NCBI GenBank assembly: GCA_963827335.1
Contig: CAWHAP010000017.1
Span: 56,254 to 120,253, forward strand
Length of the DNA: 64,000 bases
Direction: 5' to 3'
Origin: DASQMT01 sp963827335
GTDB taxonomy: Bacteria; Actinomycetota; Thermoleophilia; Solirubrobacterales; Solirubrobacteraceae
Each line of letters opens with the position of its first letter. The first letter of the stretch is position 1. The notes beneath the pieces were generated by a model. That model ran no database searches. It worked only from the letters and a program-made list of their open reading frames with translations, and was not told the DNA's origin. A program made the translations under genes and the position numbers. Positions 47,157-57,800 of the stretch are shown in pieces.

Positions 47157-48420
47157 CGGCTCCTCCCGGGTCGAAGCGCAGGATCACGCGCACGAGGGTG
47201 CGGGCGACGCGCAGCACGTCGGCCACGGCCACGTGCTCGTCCGCCGCATGGGCGCGCTCGAGGCCGGGCGTCCCGAACATCACGCAGGGGATGCCGCGGT
47301 TGGCGAAGTGGCGCATGTCGGCGCCGTACGGCACGCCGGCCAGCCGCGGGCGGGCGCCCAGCTCGGTTGCGGCGGCGTCCTGCACGAGGCCGACGAACGG
47401 CGCGTCCAGGCGCGTCTCCGCCGGCTCGAACTGGCCGCCGTCCCAGGCGATCTCGATCGGCGGGCCCTGCCCGTCATCGGCGGCCGCGACGGCGGCCTCC
47501 AGCGCGGCGCGCGCGGCCGCGACGGGCTCGCCGACCCGGACGCCGAGCCGGCCCTCGAAGCGCAGCTCGTCGGGCACCTGGCTCGACCACCGCCCCGCCT
47601 CCAGCCGGCCGACGAGCAGCGGATACGGGAGCGGCAGCTCGCGCATGAGCGGATGGGTGACGTCGGCGTTCACGCGCCGCTCGTGGTCGGCGAGCGCACG
47701 GTGGATGGGCAGGTAGCGGTCGAGCGCGGACACGCCCTCGAGCCGCACCGCCGCGTGCGCGGACCGGCCGCGCACCGTGCCCCTGAAGGTGAGCGCCCCG
47801 CCGTGGGCGACGATGACCGCGAAGGCCGTCGGCTCGGGGATCACGCACGCGTCGAAGCGGTCGTCGGCAGCCAGCGCAGCGAACGTGCCGAGCCCGCCGT
47901 CCTCCTCCGACGAGACGCCCTGGAGCACGACCTCGGCGGGCGCCGTGCCCGCCGTGCGCCGCACCGCCGCCATCGCGTGCAGCGCGGCGACGACGCCGGC
48001 CTTCATGTCGACCGCGCCACAGCCGTGCACGAGGCCGTCGGCCACGACGCCGGCGAACGGGTCGTGGCGCCACGGCTCGCCGCCGGGCGCGACGACGTCG
48101 AGGTGACCGTTGAGGCAGAGCCGGGCCGCCCCGGTGCCCGGCAGCATCACGCGGGCGCCGAGCAGCTCGGCGCGCGGCGCCTCCTCCCCGGGGTAGCCGG
48201 GCGCACGGCGGAGTGCGCCGAGATCGTGCACGTCGACCGCCGCCGACAGCCCAAGGTCCTCGGCGAGCGCCGCCAGCCGCTCGACCGCGCAGCGCTCCGC
48301 GCCGGTGACGCTGCGCTCGCGCACCAGCGTCGCGACGTCCGCGGCGAGCGCCGTGGCGTCGAGCGCCGCCAGCGCGTCCTCCTCGAGCTGCCGCGGATCC
48401 CCTGAAGATTGAAGCTTCAC
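47149..48420 (-). CDS. M20-family metallopeptidase (ArgE/DapE-like)
   Basis: A 423-residue dizinc hydrolase. Metal and catalytic residues: LCLNGHLDVVAPG (His, Asp), GCGAVDMKAG (bridging Asp), LQGVSSEEDGG (base Glu-Glu) and CVIPEPTAF; the dimerisation domain has GRSAHAAVRLEGVSAL; the last zinc ligand is in GLERAHAADEHV. It should cleave an N-acyl or peptide bond. The start is GTG 48420, in a palindrome shared with the divergent regulator-peptidase gene, so both are probably controlled by it. Confidence 0.92.
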   Translation of the reverse strand: MKLQSSGDPRQLEEDALAALDATALAADVATLVRERSVTGAERCAVERLAALAEDLGLSAAVDVHDLGALRRAPGYPGEEAPRAELLGARVMLPGTGAARLCLNGHLDVVAPGGEPWRHDPFAGVVADGLVHGCGAVDMKAGVVAALHAMAAVRRTAGTAPAEVVLQGVSSEEDGGLGTFAALAADDRFDACVIPEPTAFAVIVAHGGALTFRGTVRGRSAHAAVRLEGVSALDRYLPIHRALADHERRVNADVTHPLMRELPLPYPLLVGRLEAGRWSSQVPDELRFEGRLGVRVGEPVAAARAALEAAVAAADDGQGPPIEIAWDGGQFEPAETRLDAPFVGLVQDAAATELGARPRLAGVPYGADMRHFANRGIPCVMFGTPGLERAHAADEHVAVADVLRVARTLVRVILRFDPGGADA

Positions 48421-48449
48421 TTTCGGTGATGTAGCGTGACTTGAATGCG
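48409..48449. promoter_or_regulatory. Divergent promoter/operator, M20 gene / XRE-cupin-M28 operon
   Basis: On the plus strand TTGAAG (48409-48414) and TAGCGT (48432-48437) are 17 bases apart, giving a near-leaderless start at ATG 48450. TGAAGCTTCA (48410-48419) is a perfect palindrome over the -35 and over the GTG of the M20 gene; TCAC-N5-GTGA (48417-48429) is a second. These are natural sites for the XRE domain encoded just downstream. Confidence 0.55.
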
Positions 48450-51026
48450 ATGTGCGGTCAAGCCGGGGCTGGCTCCCGCGTGACCAGCCTGGACCAGGAT
48501 GTCCGCGAAGGGTTGGGCATGCACCTGCGCCGCCTGCGCCGAGCCCAGTCGCTCACGCTGAGCGCGCTGGCCGGGCAGGTCGGCGTGACGGCCTCGGCAC
48601 TGAGCCAGATCGAGCGCGGCACGAGCGAGCCGTCGCTCGGCACCCTATGGCGGCTGGGTCGCGCGCTCAACGCCTCGCTGTTCGATTTCTTCGCCGGCCA
48701 GGAGGCACCCACCGTCGACGTGACCCGTGCCGGCGACCGCACCGTCGTCGAGTTCGAGCGCTTCCGCTACGAGGTGATGGCCCGCAGCGCCCAGCGCGGG
48801 ATCGATCTCTTCACGCTCCGGCTCGAGCCCGGCGACGGGCCGGTCCGCGACCCGATCGGCCACGCGGGCGAGGAGGCGGGCGTCGTCGTCGAGGGCACGA
48901 TGGACGTCGTCGTGGCCGGTACGACGTACCGGCTCGGGCCGGGCGACGCGATCTGGTTCGTCAGCGCGCAGCCGCACACGTTCGTGCCCGTGGGCGACGA
49001 GCCGTGCCTGAGCGTCTGGGCGGACACGATCCCCGACCACGCGGCGCCGGGAGGCGCACGGTCGGTGTTCGACGGCTTCATCGCCGGGTCCGAGGCGCCC
49101 GCCGACGTGCGCAAGGCGCTCGCGCCGCAGCCGGCGAGGCGCGCCGCCGCGCCGGCCGACCCGCTTGCCGCTGCCCGCGCCCTCCCGCTCGACACCGCCT
49201 ACCTGCGCGAGGTCGTCGACCGGCTCGCCGCGCTGGGGTCGAGCCCGCTCGGCTTCCGCGTCACCGGCACCCCCGAGGACCGCACCGCGGCGGATTACGT
49301 GGCGGGCGAGCTGCGCGCCGCCGGTCTCGGCGGCGTCGCGATCGAGGAGGTCGCCGTCGACGGCTGGCGCTTCGAGGGCGCCGAGCTGATCCCTGACGGC
49401 GGGCCGGCGATCGAGGGCGCCGCGCTCGGCGGGACCCCGCCCACGCCGGACGGCGGGATCCGGGCACGGGTGATCGACGCCGGCGCGGCCCGGCGGCGCG
49501 AGCTCGACCGGCTCGACGTGCGCGGCGCGCTCGTGCTGGTCGACTGGGCGAAGGGCCCGGCAGGCCCGGCCGACATCGGGCTGGAGCTGGGCCTGCGCGG
49601 CGCCGCCGGGATGATCGTGGCGCCCGCCGACGGCGGCCCGTACTTCCAGGCCGAGGGCGCGCTGGGCGCGTTCGACGGCCACTGGCACGCGTCCGCGCCG
49701 CCGATGATGACGATCCGCAGGCGCGACGCCGCGACGCTGCGCGCCCGGCTCGCGGCCGGGCCGCTCGAGGCGGCGATGACCGTCCGCGCGCAGCTCCTGC
49801 CCGGCGTCGCCGGCCACAACGTCGTCGGCTTCCTCGAGGGCGACGCGCCAGGCCCGATCGTCGTCGGCGCCCACCACGACGGCTGGTTCCGCGCGGCCTT
49901 CGACAACGCCACCGGCGTCGCCGCGCTGCTCGCGCTCGCCCGGGCGCTCGCCGCGACCGGCCAGCGGCCGCGCCACCGCCTCTGCTTCACCTCTCGGACC
50001 GCCGAGGAGTTCGGCCTCCTGGACCGCGCGCTGGACTGGTGCGTCGGCGCCTGGCGGCAGGTCAGCGAGACCCATCCCGAGTGGGGCGAGCAGGCGCCGT
50101 TCCACCTGTGCCTGGAGGCGAGCGGGCACCCGGGCCTGCGGACGACGCTCGTGGTCCCGGCCGAGTTGACGGGCTGGGCCCGCGCGGCCGGCCGCGCCGG
50201 CGAGGCGGAGGGCTGGCTGACCTCGGGCTGGCGGACGCACGCGCCCACCACGGGGACCGAGGTCTGGCCGCTGCTCGTGGCCGGGGTGCCCGGCGTCACG
50301 GCGTTCAACTGGGAGACCGCGTTCGCCCGGAGCATCTACCACACGCCGTTCGACACCCCCGAGATCGTCGACTTCGACCACCTCGAGCGGCTGACGCGCT
50401 TCTACGCCTACCTCCTGCTCGACGCGGACCGCGACCCCGGCGGGATCCTCGACCACCGGGCGCGGGCGCGGCAGCTGACGAAGCACGCCGCCCGGCTCGG
50501 CGCGGCCGGCGCGCCGCTCCGGGCCGCCGCCGGGGCGCACGCGGGCGCCCGCGGCCGGGCGGCGTTCACGGCGGTCGGGCGGACGCTCCTCGCGGTCCGG
50601 GCCGACGGCGAGACGGGCTACCCGCACGAGCAGGCCGCGACCGACGTCACCGCCCTCGAGGCCGCCCTCGCCGCGGTGGCCGAGGACGACCGCAAGACGG
50701 CGGCGAAGCAGCTCGCCAAGGTCGGCGACAACGCCCTCGCCACGCACGTCTCCGCCGAGGCCTACGCGCTCCGTGCCGCGCGCGAGCGCCTGCAGCACGA
50801 CGACGACTCGTGGGCGGCGCGCAGCCACCTGACCGACTCGCCCGACCTCTGGGCGGAGCTCGCGTCGCTGCGCGGCGAGCCGGGCGCGCGTGCGCCCGGG
50901 CCCTGGCTGCGCCGTTCCCTGCAGCAGCACCTGAAGCGCTCGCGCGCCGAGCTGGACCGACGGGTGGGCGCGATGGCGCGCGCACTCGAGCCACCGCACC
51001 GACCGGACCCTGGGAGGTCCTCATGA
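48450..51026 (+). CDS. Fusion protein: XRE DNA-binding domain + cupin + M28 zinc peptidase
   Basis: One uninterrupted 858-residue frame with three units. (1) Residues about 26-85 are an XRE HTH (LRRLRRAQSLTLSALAGQVG, ASALSQIERGTSEPSLGTL). (2) About 100-190 is a cupin (GHAGEEAGVVVEGTMDVVV, LGPGDAIWF), as in the MerR/PuuR type sensor-regulators. (3) About 235-700 is an M28 peptidase with PA-like insert; ligands are His475/Asp477 (GAHHDGW), Asp485 (FDNATG), Glu519-520 (TAEEFG), a Glu in CLEASGHPG and His631 (YHTPFDTPE). A helical tail of about 150 residues follows. ATG 48450 is used; GTG 48480 is a shorter option. It leads the oligopeptide transporter operon (ATGA overlap). A fused regulator-enzyme is rare. 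Confidence 0.87.
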   Translation: MCGQAGAGSRVTSLDQDVREGLGMHLRRLRRAQSLTLSALAGQVGVTASALSQIERGTSEPSLGTLWRLGRALNASLFDFFAGQEAPTVDVTRAGDRTVVEFERFRYEVMARSAQRGIDLFTLRLEPGDGPVRDPIGHAGEEAGVVVEGTMDVVVAGTTYRLGPGDAIWFVSAQPHTFVPVGDEPCLSVWADTIPDHAAPGGARSVFDGFIAGSEAPADVRKALAPQPARRAAAPADPLAAARALPLDTAYLREVVDRLAALGSSPLGFRVTGTPEDRTAADYVAGELRAAGLGGVAIEEVAVDGWRFEGAELIPDGGPAIEGAALGGTPPTPDGGIRARVIDAGAARRRELDRLDVRGALVLVDWAKGPAGPADIGLELGLRGAAGMIVAPADGGPYFQAEGALGAFDGHWHASAPPMMTIRRRDAATLRARLAAGPLEAAMTVRAQLLPGVAGHNVVGFLEGDAPGPIVVGAHHDGWFRAAFDNATGVAALLALARALAATGQRPRHRLCFTSRTAEEFGLLDRALDWCVGAWRQVSETHPEWGEQAPFHLCLEASGHPGLRTTLVVPAELTGWARAAGRAGEAEGWLTSGWRTHAPTTGTEVWPLLVAGVPGVTAFNWETAFARSIYHTPFDTPEIVDFDHLERLTRFYAYLLLDADRDPGGILDHRARARQLTKHAARLGAAGAPLRAAAGAHAGARGRAAFTAVGRTLLAVRADGETGYPHEQAATDVTALEAALAAVAEDDRKTAAKQLAKVGDNALATHVSAEAYALRAARERLQHDDDSWAARSHLTDSPDLWAELASLRGEPGARAPGPWLRRSLQQHLKRSRAELDRRVGAMARALEPPHRPDPGRSS

Positions 51027-52723
51027 AGCAGCGCCTGCTGATCGCCGGAGCCTGTCTGCTCACGCTCGCCGCGGTGGCCGCCGGATGCGGCGGATCGGAC
51101 AGCGGCGGGGACTCCGCGGGCACCCCGGCGAAGACGGCCGAGGGCGATCATCGCGGCGGCACGCTGACGATGCTCTGGAACGCGCCCGGCCAGTCGATCG
51201 ACACCGCGATCGCCTACGACCAGAACTGGCAGGTGCTGCGCATGGCCGGCGACGGCCTGCTCGCGTGGAAGCAGGTCACCGGGCCCGACGGCGTCGAGCT
51301 CGTGCCCGACCTCGCCGAGGCGATCCCGGAGCCGACCGACGGCGGGAAGACGTACGCGTTCACCGTGCGCGAGGGCATCATGTTCTCCACCGGCGACGAA
51401 GTCGAGCCGAGCGACATCCGCTACACGATCGAGCGGAACTTCAAGGCGGCCGGGCCGGGCAGCGGCTTCTACGCGAGCCTCGTCGGCGCCGACGCGTGCG
51501 CGAAGAAGCCGAAGGCGTGCGACCTCTCGGAGGGGATCGTCGCCGACGACGAGGCGAACACCGTCACGTTCAAGCTGACCGCGCCCGACCCGGACCTGCT
51601 CCAGAAGCTGGCGATGCCGTTCGCGTTCGTGGTGCCGAAGGGGACGCCGAACAAGGACATCGGCACCGACCCGCTGCCGGCCACGGGCCCCTACATGATC
51701 ACGAAGTACGACCCCGACTCGGAGATGGTCTTCGAGCGCAACCCGGAGTTCGAGGAGTGGTCGGCCGACGCGCAGCCGGCGGGCAACCCGGACAAGATCG
51801 TGATGAAGATCGGGCTCCCGCTCGAGGACGCGACGACGCAGATCCAGAACGGCCAGGCGGACTGGATGTACGAGGCGCCACCCGCAGACCGGCTCGGCGA
51901 GCTGTCCGAGCAGTCCGAGCAGCAGCTCCACATCAACCCGGGACCGCAGGTCTACCACATGGCCCTCAACACCCGGGTGGCGCCGTTCGACAACCAGGAC
52001 GTCCGCCAGGCGCTCAACTACGCGATCGACCGCGACGCCGTGATCAAGATCTCCGGCGGCCCCGCGCTCGCCCGCGCGACGTGCCAGATCCTCCCGCCCG
52101 ACTTCCCCGGCTACGAGCCCTACTGCCCGTACACGAAGGACCCGGGCGAGAAGTGGACGGCGCCCGACATGGCGAAGGCGCAGGCGCTGGTCGACGGCTC
52201 GGGGACCAAGGGCCAGAAGGTCACGATCATCTCGACGAACGACGAGACGACGAAGGCGATCGACCTCTACTTCGTCTCCGTGCTGCGCGACCTCGGCTAC
52301 GACGCCGGCATCAAGACCCTCAGCGGCGCCGTGCAGTACGCCTACGTCCAGGACTCGAGCAACAAGGCGCAGGCCAGCTTCAGCTACTGGTTCCCGGACT
52401 ACCCGTCCGGCTCGAACTTCTTCAACATCGTCGTCGGCTGCAAGGGCTTCACGCCCAACAGCTCGTCGAGCCCGAACCTCGCCGCGTTCTGCGACCCGGA
52501 GATCCAGCAGCAGACCGAGGCCGCCCTCGCGCTGGAGTCGACCGACCGCGAGGCGGCCGACGCGAAGTGGGCCGAGATCGACAAGGCGACGACCGACGCC
52601 GCACCGTGGGTCTCGGTGTACGTCGCCAACCGCCTGGACTTCGTGTCCGAGCGGCTCGGCAACTACAAGTTCAACCCGTCGGTCGCCGGCGGCTTCATGA
52701 TCCAGCAGGCCTGGGTGAAGTGA
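51023..52723 (+). CDS. ABC transporter substrate-binding protein, family 5 (peptide)
   Basis: A 566-residue lipoprotein: signal and lipobox AAVAAGCGG (Cys near 22), then the family-5 fold with AIAYDQNWQVLRMAGDGLL, KTYAFTVREGIMFSTGDEV and VRQALNYAIDRDAVIKI. This family delivers oligopeptides, dipeptides or similar ligands. The ATG overlaps the fusion gene stop (ATGA) and is preceded by GGGAGGT. It begins the five-gene transporter block. Confidence 0.95.
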   Translation: MKQRLLIAGACLLTLAAVAAGCGGSDSGGDSAGTPAKTAEGDHRGGTLTMLWNAPGQSIDTAIAYDQNWQVLRMAGDGLLAWKQVTGPDGVELVPDLAEAIPEPTDGGKTYAFTVREGIMFSTGDEVEPSDIRYTIERNFKAAGPGSGFYASLVGADACAKKPKACDLSEGIVADDEANTVTFKLTAPDPDLLQKLAMPFAFVVPKGTPNKDIGTDPLPATGPYMITKYDPDSEMVFERNPEFEEWSADAQPAGNPDKIVMKIGLPLEDATTQIQNGQADWMYEAPPADRLGELSEQSEQQLHINPGPQVYHMALNTRVAPFDNQDVRQALNYAIDRDAVIKISGGPALARATCQILPPDFPGYEPYCPYTKDPGEKWTAPDMAKAQALVDGSGTKGQKVTIISTNDETTKAIDLYFVSVLRDLGYDAGIKTLSGAVQYAYVQDSSNKAQASFSYWFPDYPSGSNFFNIVVGCKGFTPNSSSSPNLAAFCDPEIQQQTEAALALESTDREAADAKWAEIDKATTDAAPWVSVYVANRLDFVSERLGNYKFNPSVAGGFMIQQAWVK

Positions 52724-53712
52724 GCCCGTGGCGGCTGGCGCGGGCGCGGCTCGTCCGCAACCGCAGCGCGATGGCGTCGCTGGTGGTGCTGGCGCTGATC
52801 ATCGTGTCCGCGCTCGCCGCCCCCTGGTACGCGGACCACGTCGCGCACACGGATCCGCTGGCGTCGAACGTGAACGGCAAGACGATCGTCGACGGCGCGG
52901 AGGTCGAGGTCGTCGCCCCCAACGCATCGGGCCTCGGGTCGACCCCGATCGGCCCGACGCTCGAGGGCCGCTACCTCCTCGGCGCCGACGCCCAGGGGCG
53001 CGACGTGGCCGCGCGGATGCTCTACGGCGGCCGCGCCTCGCTCGCCATCGGGCTCCTGGCCGCGCTGATCACGCTCCTCATCGCCACGCTGCTCGGCATC
53101 GTGGCCGGGCTCTACGGCGGCTGGCTCGACGGCCTGATCTCCCGCTTCCTCGACCTGATCTGGGCGTTCCCGGTCTACCTGCTCGCCATCTCGCTGGCCA
53201 CCGTCCTGCTCGTGCAGGGCATCGATCTCGGCGTGGTCACCGTCGACGCGGGGAGCCTCTGGCTCCCCGCGGTGATCATCGGGCTGATCTACGTGCCGTA
53301 CCTCGCGCGGCCGGTCCGCGGCGAGGTGCTGTCGCTGCGGCGGCAGGAGTTCGTCGACGCGGCGATCGCGCAGGGCGCCTCGAACCCACGGCTCGTGTTC
53401 GGCGAGCTGCTGCCGAACGTCGCCCCGGTGCTGATCGTCTTCCTGCCGCTGATCATCGCGACGAACATCCTCACCGAGTCGGCGCTCTCGTACCTCGGGA
53501 TCGGCGTGCAGGCGCCCGACGCGAGCTGGGGGTCGATCATCGAGGACGGGCAGAGCCTGCTCTACACGCGGCCATGGGTCTCGATCGCGCCGGGGCTCAT
53601 GATCGTCCTGACCGTCCTCGCGCTCAACGTGATCGGCGACGGGGTTCGCGACGCGCTCGACCCGCGCGGGCGGATGCGCGTGCGGCGCCAGCGGCTGCGG
53701 CGGGCCGCATGA
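52720..53712 (+). CDS. Oligopeptide ABC transporter permease (DppC/OppC-like)
   Basis: A 330-residue permease with six helices and the EAA loop EFVDAAIAQGASNPRLVFGELLPN. An extra 50 residues between the first helix and ALGADAQGRDV (YLLGADAQGRDVAARMLYGG) is normal for DppC. GTG start overlaps the preceding stop (GTGA). The order here is C before B, reverse of the common dppBC arrangement. Confidence 0.94.
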   Translation: MSPWRLARARLVRNRSAMASLVVLALIIVSALAAPWYADHVAHTDPLASNVNGKTIVDGAEVEVVAPNASGLGSTPIGPTLEGRYLLGADAQGRDVAARMLYGGRASLAIGLLAALITLLIATLLGIVAGLYGGWLDGLISRFLDLIWAFPVYLLAISLATVLLVQGIDLGVVTVDAGSLWLPAVIIGLIYVPYLARPVRGEVLSLRRQEFVDAAIAQGASNPRLVFGELLPNVAPVLIVFLPLIIATNILTESALSYLGIGVQAPDASWGSIIEDGQSLLYTRPWVSIAPGLMIVLTVLALNVIGDGVRDALDPRGRMRVRRQRLRRAA

Positions 53713-54680
53713 TCGCGTTCGGGGTCCGCCGGCTCGGCTCGGCCGTGCTCGTGATGGCGGCGCTGAGCGTGCTCGTCTTCCTCATCTTCTTCGCCACGCC
53801 AGGGATCGACCCGGCGCGGCAGATGGCGGGCAAGAACCCGACGCCGGAGACCATCGCCGCGATCGAGGCGGAGTTCGGGCTCGACCGGTCGCTGCCCGTG
53901 CAGTACCTGAAGATGATGGATCGGCTGGTCGTCTCCCGCGACCTGGAGTCGTTCTCCAACCGGGGCGTCCGGGTGCTGCCGCAGATCGCGCGGGCGACGC
54001 CGGTGACGCTCTCGCTCGTCCTCGGCGCGGCGGTCCTGTGGGTGGTGATGAGCGTCGCGATCGGCATCGCCGCAGCGGTGATGCGCGGCCGGATCTGGGA
54101 TCCGCTGCTGATGGCGCTCGGGCTGATCGGGATGTCGATCCCGGTCTTCTGGCTCGGGACGGTGGCCAACCTCTTCACGCAGGACCGCTGGCACGACACG
54201 TTCCTCTTCAGCTGGGTGCCGCCGCTCGGCTACACCCCGCTGACCGAGGATCCCGTCCTCTGGTTCAAGCACCTCGTGATCCCGTGGATCACGCTGTCGA
54301 TCCTCTACATCGGCTTCTACAGCCGCGTGCTGCGCTCGGCGCTGATCGAGGCGGAGGGGCAGGACTTCGTCCGCACCGCACGGGCCAAGGGGCTCTCGGA
54401 GCGGCGGGTGCTGGTCCGCCACTCGCTCCGGACGTCGATGGTCGGGTTCGTGAGCCTGTTCGGCCTCGATCTCGGCGCGCTGATCGCCGGCAGCGCGCTG
54501 CTGACCGAGGTCGTCTTCGGGTTGCCGGGCGTCGGCCGGCTGACGTACCGCGCGCTGGCGAACCTCGATCTGCCCGTGATCATGGCCACGGTGCTCTACG
54601 GCGCGTTCTTCGTCGTGCTGCTCAACGCGCTGGTGGACGTGCTCTACGCACGGCTCGACCCGCGGATCCGGGAGGCGTGA
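53709..54680 (+). CDS. Oligopeptide ABC transporter permease (DppB/OppB-like)
   Basis: A 323-residue permease with the N-terminal RRLGSAVLVMAALSVLVFLIF helix, the periplasmic GLDRSLPVQYLKMM segment and the EAA loop DFVRTARAKGLSERRVLVRHSLR. The ATG overlaps the DppC stop (ATGA). It pairs with the upstream permease to form the channel. Confidence 0.95.
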   Translation: MIAFGVRRLGSAVLVMAALSVLVFLIFFATPGIDPARQMAGKNPTPETIAAIEAEFGLDRSLPVQYLKMMDRLVVSRDLESFSNRGVRVLPQIARATPVTLSLVLGAAVLWVVMSVAIGIAAAVMRGRIWDPLLMALGLIGMSIPVFWLGTVANLFTQDRWHDTFLFSWVPPLGYTPLTEDPVLWFKHLVIPWITLSILYIGFYSRVLRSALIEAEGQDFVRTARAKGLSERRVLVRHSLRTSMVGFVSLFGLDLGALIAGSALLTEVVFGLPGVGRLTYRALANLDLPVIMATVLYGAFFVVLLNALVDVLYARLDPRIREA

Positions 54681-55686
54681 GCGTGTCCGAGCCGCTGCTC
54701 GAGGTGCGCGACCTGCGCGTGCGCTTCCACTCCGACGCCGGCAGCGTGACCGCCCTGGACGGCGTCTCGCTCGCCCTCGGCGAGGACGAGGTGCTCGGCA
54801 TCGTCGGCGAGTCGGGCTCGGGCAAGAGCGTCTCGATGATGAGCGTCATGCGGCTGCTCGACGAGCGCAGCGCCGAGCTCTCGGGGGAGGTCCACTTCGG
54901 CGGTCGCGACCTCATGGCGCTCTCGCAGCGCGCGATGCAGGAGGTCCGCGGCTCGCAGATCGCGATGGTCTTCCAGGATCCGATGAGCTCGCTCAACCCG
55001 GTCTACACCGTCGGCTGGCAGCTGGCGGAGCAGATCCGGGCGCACGAGCAGATCGATGCGGCGGGCGCGCGCGAGCGGTCGGTCGAGCTGCTGCGGTCCG
55101 TCGGGATCCCCGAGCCGGACCGGCGCGTCGACGACTACCCGCACCAGTTCTCGGGCGGGATGCGCCAGCGCGTGATGATCGCGATGGCGCTCTCGTGCGA
55201 TCCGAAGGTGCTGATCGCGGACGAGCCGACGACCGCGCTCGACGTCACGATCCAGGCGCAGATCCTCGAGCTGATCGGCGCGCTGCGCGAGCGGACGCGG
55301 ATGTCGGTCGTGCTGATCACGCACGACATGGGCGTGCTGGCCGGGATCGCCGACCGGATCGTCGTGATGTACGCGGGGCGCGTGATCGAGGAAGGGCCGA
55401 CGCGCGCGGTGTTCCGCGACCCGCAGCATCCCTACACGTGGAGCCTGCTCGGGTCCATCCCGCGCCTCGACCGCCCGCGGCCGCGGCGGCTGACCGCGAT
55501 CCCGGGCACCCCGCCCGTGCTCGCCGAGCGCGCGACCGGGTGCCCCTTCGCGCCGCGCTGCCCGCACCGCTTCGCGCGCTGCGACGAGCGGCCGGCGCTT
55601 GCGCCCCGCAGGTCGCCTGGGCACCTCGACGCCTGCCACCTGCCCGTCGAGGTCCGGCCCGCGCTGCGCGCGCCCGAGGACGCGGC

Positions 55687-55690
<4 letters not shown>
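54677..55690 (+). CDS. Oligopeptide ABC transporter ATPase (DppD/OppD-like)
   Basis: A 337-residue ATPase with Walker A GESGSGKSV, Q-loop VFQDPMSSLNPVYTV, signature FSGGMRQRVMIAMAL, Walker B VLIADEPTTALDV, and His switch LITHDMGVL. The C-terminal oligo_HPY region has CPFAPRCPHRFARC, which may bind a 4Fe-4S or zinc as in other OppD proteins. The GTG at 54677 overlaps the stop (GTGA); GTG 54683 is an alternative. Confidence 0.95.
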
Positions 55691-56666
<976 letters not shown>

Positions 56667-56670
<4 letters not shown>

Positions 56671-57743
56671 ACGCGATCGTGGTCGGCGCGGGCGTGTTCG
56701 GCGCGGCCGCGGCCGACGCGCTGGCCGCGCGGGGCTGGGACGTGTGCGTCGTCGAGCAGTACGCGCCGGGCAACGCGCGCGGCAGCTCGGGTGACCGGAC
56801 GCGGCTGCTGCGGCTCGGGCACGGCGAGTTCGGCGAGGCGGACGACCTGCGCTACATCCGCTCGGCGGCGCAGGGGATCGAGCTGTGGCGCGCGCTCGAC
56901 GCGGAGTCCGGCGCCGGACTGCTCGTGCCGAGCGGGCTCGTCTGGCTCGCCGCCGGCGGTGGCGGCCCGGAGGACCTCGTCGCGCGGCGGATGGACGCGG
57001 CGGGCGCGTCGTACGAGCGGCTCACGCCGGCCGAGACGGCGGCGCTGTTCCCCGGCATGGCCGTCGACGACCTCGCCTTCTCGCTCTACGAGCCCGCCGC
57101 CTGCGTGATCCGCGCAGGCGCTGCGGTCGACGCGCTCCTGCGCCGCGCGGGCGCCCGGCTCGTGCTCGACCGTGCGCGGCCGGCCGGTCCACGGGCGGTC
57201 GCGCTGACGGACGGCGTCCGGACCGCGGACGCCGTCGTCTGGGCGTGCGGCGCCTGGCTCGGCGCGCTCTGGCCGGAGCTCGCCCCCGTGCGGCCGTCCT
57301 GGCAGGACGTGCTGCACTGGGCGGCGCCGCCCGCGTGGCGCGACGGGCCGGCGTGGTTCGACGAGCGGGCCGCGCTCTACGGCTTCCCCGACGTCGACGG
57401 GCTCGGGATCAAGGCGGTGAGCCACCAGCCGGGTCGCGCGTTCGACGTCGATCGTGACGCGCGGGTGCCCGACCCGGACATGGCGGCGGAGGTGGCCGCG
57501 TACCTCGGCCGCCGCTTCCCGCCCCTCGCCGGCGCGGGGCTGCTCTGGGCGCGGGTGATGCCGTACGAGATGACCCCGGACGGGCACTTCGTCGCCGGGC
57601 CCGCGGACGTGGACGGCCACTGGGTTCTCGGCGGGGGCTCCGGTCACGGCTTCAAGCACGCGCCGGCGCTGGGCGCACACGTCGCCGACCTGGTCGAGGG
57701 AGCGGCGGAGGTCGTGCCGATGTGGCGCCCCGGCCCCCGCTGA
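56667..57743 (+). CDS. FAD-dependent amine oxidase of the sarcosine/N-methyltryptophan oxidase family
   Basis: A 358-residue flavoprotein with IVVGAGVFGAAAADALAARG at the N-terminus, a GSSGDRTRLLRLGHGE segment and the C-terminal YEMTPDGHFVAG / VLGGGSGHGFKHAPALG, all typical of monomeric sarcosine oxidase and SolA. The Cys that forms the covalent FAD bond in that family (CxYTxTPD) is replaced by Met (RVMPYEMTPD), so FAD is probably bound non-covalently. GTG start overlapping the ATPase stop puts it at the end of the transporter operon, presumably degrading an imported N-alkyl amino acid or amine. Confidence 0.88.
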
Positions 57744-57800
57744 CGCGCTGGCTCCCAGCAACTTCGGCCGGCGCGGCGCGTTGATGCGGGCAGGTCACGG

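Noticed and set aside
52728..54680. Alternative-frame product running into DppB
   Set aside because: Only the part from ATG 53709 encodes the permease; the upstream portion is an out-of-frame reading of DppC.
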